Positions 39,884 to 50,600 of a stretch of 64,000 bases of DNA are shown here, piece by piece. The number at the start of each line of letters is the position of its first letter. Position 1 is the stretch's first letter. The notes beneath the pieces are model-generated. The model was given only the letters and a program-made list of their open reading frames with translations, was not told where the DNA came from and ran no database searches. This DNA is from Ophthalmolycus amberensis (lineage: Eukaryota > Chordata > Actinopteri > Perciformes > Zoarcidae). The stretch is from positions 124,001 through 188,000 of the forward strand of contig JAFEUB010000780.1 of NCBI GenBank assembly GCA_024529925.1. Direction: 5' to 3'. The position numbers were made by a program, and so were the translations under genes.

Positions 39884-40075
39884 TTGCACAAGATCCATAT
39901 TGTGCGCATGCTAGTTATTATATTGTGTGCTCAAGATAATAATTTGTGTGTACGAGTTCATATCTTGTGTACAGGATCATTTCTCCACACTTGTCAAGAT
40001 TGGGATCTGGATCACTTGTGCCCACAAGATAATAGTTTGTGGACACAGAATGTAATTGCGGGATATTGTGGGCTC
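39884..40075. repeat. Degenerate minisatellite of a CTTGTGNNCACAAGATAATA unit
   Basis: Recurrent, partly inverted words across about 190 bp include GCACAAGATCCATATTGTGC, TTGTGTGCTCAAGATAATAA, TTGTGTGTACGAG, ATCTTGTGTACAGGATCA, CTTGTGCCCACAAGATAATA and TTGTGGACACAGAAT. The ideal unit is self-complementary at its CTTGTG/CACAAG core. The array could therefore form small hairpins, and copies read alike on both strands. Units are heavily diverged, so copy number is only approximate (about 6-8). Confidence 0.55.
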
Positions 40076-42714
40076 CGTAGTAACTGCCCTTTGAGGATTT
40101 TTCAAAAAAATGTCATTAGGGTGGGGAAACAATACAATGAAGAAGAAAATGTGGAATTGTATTGAAAATTCTCTCTTCATTTGCCGTTTTTCCCTGTTTC
40201 AAGAATGCTAAAGTATGAAGAGCGGTTCCCTTCCAATACTAAAGCAAAATATGTGAAAACGGCACCGGATGTGATTATACAGCATGCATTGGGTCACCGC
40301 AGCAAGCAGAAAAGCGAGTCCTGCCTCTGAATTTTGTTTTGTTTGGCGGAGGAATGACGAAAAGCAGACACGGAGCTGGAGAAAGATGTGGCACCAAATA
40401 CGCTTGTTGCCCTCCATCACCAGTGGGACCTGGCTGTTAGATTGGCGTGCCACCCAGGCTCTGCCGAGCGCTCAGTCATCCGCCATCTCCAAATAGTGCG
40501 ACGACGCCGCCTCGCTCTAGAATCTGCTTTTGATGGATAAACACAATGTCATCATGTAAACACATCCTTCTCCTCCTTTGCATTTCAAAAGCCTCGAGCA
40601 ATACATCTCCCCAGCCTGCTCATGTAAGAGGGGCTCCCCCGTTCACCTTTGATTTGTGGCCATGTTGTTCTCTTTGGCCTGTCACTAGGAAGTGGTTGGA
40701 ATGACTGATTGAACTTTGAAAGACTAACGTTCATGTCAGGCCGGGCGAATCAGGGCCACAGCCGAGAAGGTATTAAGGCTAACAGGGAACAGAGCAGAAA
40801 GTATGCTCCGTGTTCACTGAATTCTTATTCTGCAGACAAACGTCTGGCGGCGTGCCAATTTCTATGCACTGAGGAATCATTTTATTTTGCAGACACTAAA
40901 GAAACTGCAACAGAATAAATAGCACATTTTGCTTGTACTCTTCTGCATCCTTTTCTGTAATTTACTCTCAAATTACAGCATTGGTTTGGTGCCAGCCAAG
41001 GCTTAGACGGAGAATTCTCCTCTCGAGAGTGTTGCCCTGGGAGCGAATGTTTCTCTTCTTTCCCTCTTCCATTACGGAGCATATCTTGCCATTTGTGCAT
41101 TAATAAGACGGTTTTATAAACCCAGAGTGGTTTGCCTGGTGGAGAACTTTCTCCCCCTCTATTCCACCATCAAAAGCTCTTCCCCCCCTACTTTCCCTTT
41201 CTATCTTGTCATTTATCAAGCAGCACCATAGGCCTGTTTGGCTTAATAAGTCTGTTTGTCTTTGCACTAGCAGGGTTTGCTCCCCCTCAGCAGTCCTCCA
41301 CAGCAGAAGTAGGAAAGAATACATCGGGGGTCGTAGCTTTAATTAGACCCCACTACATGGCAGACCTGTGTGAGGCAGCAATGCTGTGTTTCTACATTTG
41401 ATTCCATTTGATTGCATGTTGTGAGCTTTCTCCAGTTCGGGAAAGCAGCCATGAATATCAAATCTGAAGTCCTTTCCAAATTCGGTAAAATTTAGGATTG
41501 CAGTTTCAGCTCCGAAGCAGCAATCACTTTTCAAAACAAAAAGTTGTATTTGGTAGCCTTAAAGACTTTATCTTAGGCAACATCAACTTTAAAGAGAAGA
41601 GGCCCTGATCTTAGACACAGCATTATGCTCTTTTTCAAAATATCCAGTGGTGGAAATGCAACGCTCCACCTACCCATTACTTTTTGATTCGATAAATCTT
41701 CTGCTTTATCAATATGGTAAGTAATCATCCACTAGTATTAAGAAGACATAGTGACCATTGTTTTGCATACCCTGATGTTCTGACCTTTACCATCCCAGAC
41801 TGACAAACTCCTTCTTTCCAAGTCCCCATTGAAATGTGTTTTATTGTTGCATAGAAACATAATAAATCCTGTGGTTTCAGGTCATTTGAGAAACATGACC
41901 TTGGATACTCATAACCATCTCTTCGGGTTTTGTAAAACAAATGTGTGACAATATTCTTTTGTATGCTTTACTCAAAAGATATATTCAGATTTGTCATATT
42001 GCTCGTTAACCTCTTTGAAAATAGACGTCACACTACCAGGCTCAGTGCTCCGTTGTATTTTGTTCTCTTTCAGGATGCAATAGTCTACCAAATGTTTTGT
42101 GTGCAATCGTGTTCTTATCTAACCTATATGTCTTCCCTTTGGTGGGATTTGATCAATAGTCTCCTTGTCAAGTGTCCATGTGTGGATGTAACAGATCCAA
42201 GCCTATTTATGTTTACTAAGATCAGTATTGACTCAGGCCAGGGGGTGGCTTCACTCTCATCTTCCTCTCTCTCACACAAACTGTGGCTCATATTTACTCT
42301 TTCACCCACAAGTAGTCTCTCTCTGTGTTATTTCTCTTCTCAGTTAAGATGGAAGCAACTTTGAAGTCCAGCCAGAATTTGTGTCAAGCAGTCATTTTTT
42401 TGTCTTTCTTTCTGGAGAACATGAATGATACTCGCGGAAATGATAAACACAGCACACATATTGGCAAAATGAAGGTATAGAGTAGATTACATCTCATATC
42501 TTGAGGAGATGCACTTACATCTGTCATTGGACAAGCACGCACAAAAAGTACTCCAGAGTCAATAAACTTAAGCACATGATGGGCCTTTTTAAAATACATA
42601 AATCTCAACACAAAACAGATGCTCAACAATAGATATGGACAAAGCGCAGACCATACAATAAAACACCATGAAACAAGACACATCAGATCATTCATAACTA
42701 CATGACTGAACCCT
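40076..42714. other. No gene recognised
   Basis: 40260-40520 is CpG-richer, high-complexity and ends in a GACGACGCCGCCTC block with a nearby CCGCCATC word. It could be regulatory. No exon is supported. Confidence 0.6.
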
Positions 42715-42915
42715 CTTCAAAAACCTTCAGTTTGAGTTTGAAATGATCCTAGTTTAAAGCTCAAAGTCTGATTTGAACCTAAATTGTTTCAATGTATGTT
42801 TTAAATCTCCTTTACTTTTGCCTTTATGCTTTTAATGGTTTCATGTGAAGCACTTTGAATTACCTTGTTGTTGAAATGTGCTACACAAATAAACTTGCCT
42901 TGCCTTGCCTTGCCT
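42715..42915 (+). mobile_element. LINE 3' tail (L2/Maui-like) with CTTGC repeats
   Basis: AAGCACTTTGAATTACCTTG followed by TTGTTGAAATGTGCTACACA and AATAAACTTGCC is the conserved terminal stem of fish L2-type LINEs. It is closed by a short (CTTGC)4 run at 42894-42915, the tail repeat these elements end in. Nothing of the ORF is preserved. The left boundary is uncertain. Confidence 0.7.
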
Positions 42916-43739
42916 AAATCACAATTTTTCCCTAACCCTAGCAAAATGGGCGTAAACCTAACCGAACCATAACCAAAGCATCGTCACATCATACCATTGA
43001 TTCATTTTTCGATAGTGGCTTGTCACGATTTGGAATGCACTGCCAAATGCATGTACAGGTACAGACAAACAATGCGTTTTGCCAATTATTTGGAGAAGTT
43101 ATTGACCGTTTCCTGCTGACATTCAGTCTCTATTCAGCTCTCTCCAGAGAGGGTCGAAACACTGACCCAGAGATTGACTGAGGAATATTCCGCAGCACCC
43201 ATATCTTCACCAGTGTTTAATTCAAGACAGCAGGTTAAATCTCTGGCATCACAGCTGAGGGGCTGGTCTGCCCTTATCCGTTTGTTGTCTCTCTTATTAT
43301 CTTTTAAGACTGATAAGACACGTGTACTCTTATAATGACATGTCTCTTACTGCTGCTTCATAATACAAATACAGCGGGGTTGATACTATAAAAGTAACAT
43401 GTATATAATGTGGTGCATGCAGTGTAAAGATTGTACTTATTACAGAGACATTTGTTACTGTCTGAATACCCTGTACATTGGTGAAATAGCTTCCAAGTCT
43501 CACACCTCCACATGTTCTCCATCACTCGGCCTGAGTATTACTAACATCGATATGAGAGCAGATGGAGGTCGAAAAGGGCAGCTGAATTTGAAAACTGATA
43601 TGAAGCTTTACTTGGACTGAAGAGCAGAGAATAACCTTCTCCTGGTGGAGCAAGTGGAGAACTCTCGATGGAACCTTGACCTAAGACACAGAAAACAATC
43701 TTAATTGTCATTTAACACTTACTCTTTTTCATATTTATT

Positions 43740-44040
43740 TGTCGAGGCTCAGCAAAAATGGGTTTGGCGCCAAAAGCACGACTCTGAGACCAGGCCGGTA
43801 AAATGATATCTTTACTCAAGGTCTAAAACAGGCCAAAGTCAAAACCAGGCAGGCAAGGCTGAAGAGCAGGAGTCCAAAAGGTGGGTTGGGTGTCATAACA
43901 GGCAGAGAGAATGGCTGAAGGCTTAAGCAGAAGCACAGTTGACGGTCCGTGGGGAATGATTGGAAGTGCACCAGTATGTGGGAACTGGTGGGCGGGGGCA
44001 GCCTGGTCTCACCAAATGGCCTATCGATAACACGCCAATT
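43740..44040. mobile_element. Probable dispersed repeat (AGGCAGGCAAG type)
   Basis: Text such as TCTTTACTCAAGGTCTAAAA, CAAAGTCAAAACCAGGCAGG, CAAGGCTGAAGAGCAGGAG and TAACAGGCAGAGAGAATGGC is the style of a high-copy teleost repeat recalled from memory. No terminal repeats or coding region could be delimited. Family and strand are not assigned. Confidence 0.35.
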
Positions 44041-46676
44041 TTGTGAGTCAAGTAGTTTTGTTTGAATTCACAATGTTAAAACTGCGACCGTGAGGCCTGT
44101 ATGTGATGAGCTGGTAATGGGAATGTGGCATTAAAAAATCACGCAAAAAGCTTAATAGGCAGAGACATGACACACTACCGGTAAGTCTATATGACTTTTT
44201 TTTCCACAGATATAGACCAGAACAATAGTATAGTGGAATATACTGTATGTGGTGTTATCTATGTGTTTGCCCAAATGATCTCAGGCAGCAATCTTCTGGA
44301 TTTTGTGGTTTGACAAGCACTTGAACTGTAATTGTCCTAATTGGCTGCATTTTTCAATTCACAATTACATTTATTAGTTCTGAAACCTGTCACTTAATTC
44401 TGGGCCCCTCCGAGCCACTTTACTCAATTGTCTAATGGGTCATCTGACATAGTTTTAGCTGCCATTAAAGCAAAAAGTTATTTTCACCATACCACACACA
44501 TGACAATCATGGGTGAGCTAAATTACAGGTTTTAGGAAAAAAAAAAAAAATATGTCTGCACAAGTCTCGTTTTCTCCTCTGCTTCTGGCACATGTTGGCT
44601 TGTGAGACAGGATGTTGTTACTGCATTTCAAGGACAGTGCTGCATGAGGAGACATCTGTGGCAAAGCGAGGAAGTGAGATCGCTGGCAGGTAGCTCTCCA
44701 AGCGGGAAGCACACGATGACGCAACTCTCGCAAATAAGCCCCTTCAGCCTGGAAGAGTTGAGGACGAAGCAGCCTTTGAGATCTCACGTTTACATTTCTC
44801 CAAGTTTTTGACACAGGTTGGTGGGAAACAAATGGGGCAATGGAGAGAACAAGAGGAGGCACACGTCTTCAGGGTAGTTGGTTATTATACTGTCATCCGT
44901 CATGGCCCTGGTCAATGAGTCAGATGTTCAGTGAAACATGAGGCCGAGCCTCAACTTGCCTGCTGATATTGTTAACAGGTTTAGAAGAAAAGTGTTGAAA
45001 AAAACAGATGTTAAAAACACCCTTTATTTGAAGAGCCATCCTTCTAATGTTCATGGAAGTGTGCCATAATAACATTGAGGTTAACAATAAATAATCATGA
45101 CACCACAGCATTTTTTTTCTCCAACGGATCTTAAATATAGGTATAGGTGTTTTTTAAATTGTTTTTCCATAATCAGGACATTGCAATTATATATGAGAGC
45201 CCTGTCCAAGAAGGCTGCCGTCCCAATAAAAGTATCCACATCTGAGTTGAAGTCATTAACCTTACCAACCTTCCAACAATCTTGTTCATCAGCAATAAAC
45301 TTTAAAAATTTCTACAAAGAAAGCAACGTGTGTAAGCTGATCAATCAAACTACTAATTAAAAGGCACAACATCTACTAATGGCTGTGACGGGGGAAATTT
45401 GGCATGCAGATGAGAGTGGTTAAACATTTCCATAAAAACTCTCTCGCACACTTATTGCCAACATGCCAATGGTGGTTGACTACCCCTGATTTATAACTAT
45501 TTTGTGAGAGCAAAATCTGCATAAACCTATTATAAGATACAATCGTGGTTTTGGCTCAAATAAACCAACATTGACTCTCAGTAGAAAACAGGGAATGAAC
45601 CACGTTCTACCGTGTTACACTCCAAGGTTGTTGACCCATCAATTCACCCTGAGTGCTGCAGGAATATCTGGTTAAGTTAGTATTTTTGCACTTCAGGTTT
45701 CCTCCTCTCAAAGTCAATGGGTTTTTTGATTTGGTTTTCGTTAAATGTCTGAAAAAAAAGTCTATATTTATTTTTTACTTTTGGCCAAACCAGCTATCAT
45801 CCTCCAGTAATGTCTAACTACTTCTACTCCATAAAATGACAAACCATGAAGTTCATATAAGATCCTTACAACTTACAGTGAGTACATCATCTCTGATATG
45901 TATTCATAATTCAGTAATTATCAACTTCAAACAAAACAGTGTTGAACATTCTATAGCTGTGGTCAGGTAGGATCAGTCATTGTATTGTCTTAACGGGTGT
46001 GTGATACAATATATAGGCACACCATCCTATTTGTTGCCATGAGCTCGTTATGAGTGGGTACGAGTTCAGCATAGGCATATGTACACAAAGACACCTATCA
46101 GCTCTCCACTGATAAAAATGTGAAACATCTAAAAGGACAAATGGAGTGGTCCCTTATCTCTGATGAAATCCAGACCTGCATTATGTGTGCGTGGCGGCAC
46201 TGTCAGGCTGCCGCTGACTCGCCGCGTCTGCAAACAGAGTGCTTCCCAAACGGCCTCGACTGTTATTTCATGCTTTGCTAGTTGAATGGGAACGGATGGG
46301 ACAATGTGTTTGCACACCAAACTGGCTTTCCAAAGCTGCCAAACAAATTGAACTGGGGATGTGGCAAAGGTATCCATCAGAACAGCTCCATATTTTTAGC
46401 CCCGAGCCATGGCTGATCTGACAGCTTTGATAGCTGCAAAAGCAGGGTGTTTTTTTCTTCTTTCTTGCGTGTGAGTTATTTCTCCTGACCAAGAGATGGG
46501 TGGGCGATGGACATTAAAACAGAAAAAAATATATAGTGGGTCAAAATGTGAAATGACAATTGTAATGCCTGCTTCTTATCACCACAGCAGGGAGGCTTGG
46601 AAAGAGACGGGACAGGTGCTGGATTGAGGCTTATAGGAAGCCATTGAAATGGCCACCAAATTGCAGGAGATCAGTA
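44041..46676. other. No gene recognised
   Basis: Unique sequence with the A14 run. A strong donor-like CCGGTAAGTC at 44179 has no acceptor or open exon before it. Confidence 0.6.
44537..44550. repeat. Poly-A run (14 A)
   Basis: An uninterrupted A homopolymer; no adjacent retroposed gene was recognised. Confidence 0.95.
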
Positions 46677-46695
46677 TGTGTGTGTGTGTGTGTGT
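46677..46695. repeat. (TG)9 microsatellite
   Basis: Immediately left of the 125-bp tandem dimer. Confidence 0.95.
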
Positions 46696-46704
46696 TTTAC
46701 ACAA

Positions 46705-46940
46705 CCTGTTCAAGGCGGGACTGTTGCGCTATTATTCCTCCTCGCTGTTATAAAAAGGTACGGACACAGAATGCGGGACATTGTTGCTCTGCAGCTAAGT
46801 CAGCAGTCACATTAGCCCCTTTCACACTGCCTGTTCAAGACTGCGGCCGTCATTCTACCTTGCCTTTCTGTATAAACGGTACGAACACAGCGTGGGGCGA
46901 CAGAGTAGTTCCGCCATTAAGCCGGCAGCGGGGATAGTAA
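46705..46940. repeat. Diverged tandem dimer, period about 125 bp
   Basis: Unit 1 begins CCTGTTCAAGGCGGGACTGT at 46705; unit 2 begins CCTGTTCAAGACTGCGGCCG at 46830. Both then carry GCTGTTATAAAAAGGTACGG-like or CTGTATAAACGGTACGAACA-like text, followed by ACACAG, GGG-AC and a CAGCAG/GCAGCG block. The linking segment AGCCCCTTTCACACTGCCTG resembles the ends of a fish non-autonomous DNA element. It sits between a TG microsatellite and a LINE 3' end, so it is probably part of a repeat nest. Confidence 0.5.
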
Positions 46941-46949
46941 CAGACAACA

Positions 46950-47653
46950 TACTTCCCCCCCTGAGAAATGTCGCCAAACCAGCAAGTTGGACTATTGTAA
47001 TACCCTCTTGGCCGATACCAAAAAAGCTTGTGGGAAAACTCCAGCTAATTCAAAACTTGGCCTCGAGACTTTTAACAAAGACTCGAAGAAGAAGGCACAT
47101 TACTCTTGCTTTAGCTCACCTGCAATGGCTCCCCATTTCTTTTAGAATTGATTTGAAGGTTATTTTACTCACATACAATGCTCTTAATGGCTTGTGCACC
47201 AACAAGAACCCTTAGGTTATATGATGCTAGTATTTTAACTGTTCCTAATGTAGCCCACAAAACGAGAGGGGAAACTGCTGGTAATAGTTTATATGATACT
47301 GTTACATACCTATAATGCATTACAATCGACTTATAACACTGTATTATTATAGCTGTACTCATTTGTAAATGTATAAGCTTGTTAGCCTGAGAGCCACTTA
47401 TTTGCTGCTCATTCTTTATAGCAATATGTAGCAAAAAAAGGCCTATTAATTCAGGCAGGCACATTTTTTTTACATACTGTATATTTCTCTACTCTGATTT
47501 TTACTACTTTATTTCTTCGCCCTTTTATTGGATTCTTTATTTTATTTTTATGAACTTATTAATTCTTTGTATTTTACTTTTGTGTGCTGTTTTTAATGAC
47601 ATACTGTAGAGCACTTTGAGCTGCATTTCATGTATGAAAGGTGCTTTACAAAT
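46950..47653 (+). mobile_element. 3' end of an L2-like LINE (ORF2 C-terminus and 3' UTR)
   Basis: The frame ending at 47215 contains KLQLIQNLASRLLTKTRRR, then HIT, WLPISFRIDLKVILLTYNAL and NGL. This is the hallmark C-terminal block of L2/Rex-type LINE ORF2, normally LQLVQNAAARLLT...HWLPV.FRI..K. A stop follows soon after NGLCTNKN, so the extreme C-terminus is lost. The 3' UTR runs to the tail CACTTTGAGCTGCATTTC with ATGAAAGGTGCTTTACAAAT at 47612-47653. Upstream ORF2 is missing, so the copy is 5'-truncated. It directly abuts the tandem dimer at 46705-46940. Confidence 0.8.
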
Positions 47654-50600
47654 GGTTGTTACTATACTGTCACTTGTCACTCGTCTTGTGCTTCTGGAAT
47701 ACCATCACGCTAAAATGGCACACTGGGGCAGCGTTGTTTGGTTCAATGGACAGCAAATCTGGCCCAGTGGCGGATCTTCTTCATGGCACTACAGAATATC
47801 TGCGTAAAATGGGCTTATTATGTATGTGTTTCACCTTTGGGAATGATTCAACACAGGGAAGGTTATCTATTGATCAATTGTCAGGTAACAGGTAGCCAGA
47901 AAATGAAAGACTGTCAAGCAGAAACCACTAAGCTCACAGTCTCGTGGTTCAAAGCAAATTTGTGATGTTAAACCAACCTACATTATTCAGTGGGGGTTGT
48001 ACTCAAAATGCCATAATGGTTGTTCATTATAGCTTTTCTATGAAAAAAAAACCTACCTTCACAGTGTCTAACAGGATTATTTGTGCAGAGACTCTTTCAC
48101 GATATGGCTCAATGAAATTTGGATTTGTTGCTTGTCATTTTCTGAGACTGTGAGCTGTGGCACTGCAAGTTGGACAGCAATCGATCAGAGATATTGATTT
48201 TGGAGAGTTTCCCGCTGTCATGTTGGATTAATATGGATTAGTCACTGTGTGCATCTGAACACTGTAGTTAGTCAGTCGGCTGGTTCTGTGTGCTGAATTA
48301 AAAAGAAAAAAAGGGTTTGATAAGCTTGTTGTGCCTCCAACATCAGCGTTCTGAAATTGCTTTGATGTTTTCATCCGGTTTTGCAGTTCAGATTTAATGC
48401 TCATGATGCTTGTTTCATGCGCGGTAAGATAATTAATCAATCACCGATAATTTACCAAACATGTCAGTGTTTGCTCTTCCGGATTGTCTGAATGACAGGA
48501 GTTGTCATTTTGATACTTTTCACACCACAAAATAAAATGTATGTGATTAATGGTGGCTGAGATGTGTTGTTAGGATTAAATACAACTGTACTCGTGCAAC
48601 ATATTGAATTGTGTCCTTTTGAATGCTGTGAAATCCTCTGGAGACCAGTGGGTTCGCATCACCCTGAAGCATACTGTCAATTTGCATTTGCATCTTCTCT
48701 GGATGTGCGATATCAGTGATGAGGCAGATGTTGGTGTCCTTCATATTTGTCTTAATCTATTGACTCGTCTGTCTCTCTGGCACTCCCCCTCACACACAAC
48801 TTTTCCCTTATAGTTTGGTTGTTTGAATTGGGTATGTGTGTTAAAAGGAGTGGTGCAGATTAGGCTATAGCTGACCTTCACAGTGATGAATAGCCTGTCC
48901 CTAAACCCCTTTTTGATTATAGATTTGACTTGCTTTGATGATGTAGTTTTATGCATCTTCTTGAGCTGTTGGGTGCAAGAAAAGAGAGGTATAATGTTAG
49001 TGTGTTTTGTGCTTTGATTAACTGATTTTCTTTCCCTTTGTCTGCCTGTCAACTGCTCCCCCCATTCTGTGCTTGCAACCCCAACCCTCATGTAACCCCC
49101 TTATCACAGAGGACCACAATGAAAATACGCCTTCAGACATCGCTGTGCTTTTATTTTCGATAATCTGTTTTAAATGTGTGCAAAGCCCAAGGCTGTCTTG
49201 TACATTATGTTTTATTCGATTTTCAAATAAACCAAATCGCTTAATAAGGACAACCAGAATAGTACCGTGAAATAAATAAACATCTTTATAAAAATCAACT
49301 GTAAGCTGATTGCGGTGACTTCAGAAATCCCACAGAGCTCCTGTCTCAATACAGTAGTCAACTCTTCTTTTTTTATTGCTGAAAAAAAGGAAGCAGGATT
49401 GATATGTTTTTTTTATCACTTCCTGTAATCTTAACGCCTTTGGATATTGACCCCCCCCCCTTATCTGTTTTCTAATGAAACCAAGGCCTTTTTCGGTAGA
49501 TTCACCCGAAATATACAGGGTTATGGTTTTCTTTGTCTTACTCCCAGCAACACTCGCACACATACACGTGCCTCGTGGGGTCCAGTATCTACCAACACCC
49601 TTCAGGCTTTCTTGATGCGACTGCCTCTCGGCTGGGAAAAATGTGTGACAGGCTCTGAAATGGGTTTGAGTGGTAAATTGAATTAGAGTAGGATGCAGAA
49701 TATGCCAGAATGGCAGGTGTACAGCAGTCTCTGTGTGGACAGCCACGATTGGCAGCATCTGTGACAGCCAGTGTTGCTCATTCTGGCTCCTCCACACTAA
49801 GTGGCTACAGTCAACATCTCTCTGACCGGTGTAGATCAGCATGACCGAAAAATAAATTACTGCAGCCAGATTAACTGAGCCAGATGCACACATACAATTA
49901 TAATTTACTTTTCAAAAAGGTATACTGACTAACAGCCCAACATCAGCACTTCAAGCTACACAGTCGACAAGTTAGCAGAAGTCCACTCATTTCAAATAAA
50001 AGTGAAACTCAGCCAGTCAACTGCCTTGTCAGCAGAGAGCAGGACGACAGCTTAACTTTTTCAGTGGTTGTATAGTGCAAATTAAAAATGGACGGTTGAA
50101 GCCACTCAAAGTTTGTCAGATCGCTGTCACGTTCATTTGGAAGAGTACTGATTGTGGAACGCTTGTGCTTACCATTAGCATGGTTCCAAATATTTGCAGT
50201 GATTCAAACATGCCTGGTGTTGTGCTCTGCCTGAGCGAGTCAGAGCCACAGAAATAGCAACACAACCACGAAAAATAGTGAGAGCACATGTGCCAATGGC
50301 TAAAAATGGCTACAAGCAGGGATGAGATTGACACAGCTGTACAGGTTTGTTGTAAGTCGACTTACAGAAATAACAACTCTCACTTGTCATACTGAGTACT
50401 CAAACCCGATTGAGTGACAGGCTAACACAACACGATAAGAATGGAAAGCGCATTCCCCCACTCTCCCTCATGCTCCAGTTCCCCCAGCAAGTTGTTAAAA
50501 CCTCTTACTACCCAATTAAAACTCCATAAAAACCCATTCAAATATCTTGAAACCCTTTAACATGACATGCCATGCCCTTAAGACCATTGCTCCACTTCCT

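Noticed and set aside
41945..42364. 139-codon plus-strand open frame, with an acceptor-like CTCTTTCAG ending at 42072
   Set aside because: No donor follows and no domain is present.
42916..42985. CCCTAACCCTAG as interstitial telomere repeat
   Set aside because: Only two imperfect units; better read as part of a dispersed repeat next to the LINE tail.
49321..49893. Longest open frame in the window (minus, 190 codons)
   Set aside because: No domain, no splice or promoter context, low-complexity patches (KKTITLYIS, GGGQYPK). Length is within chance for 64 kb on six frames.
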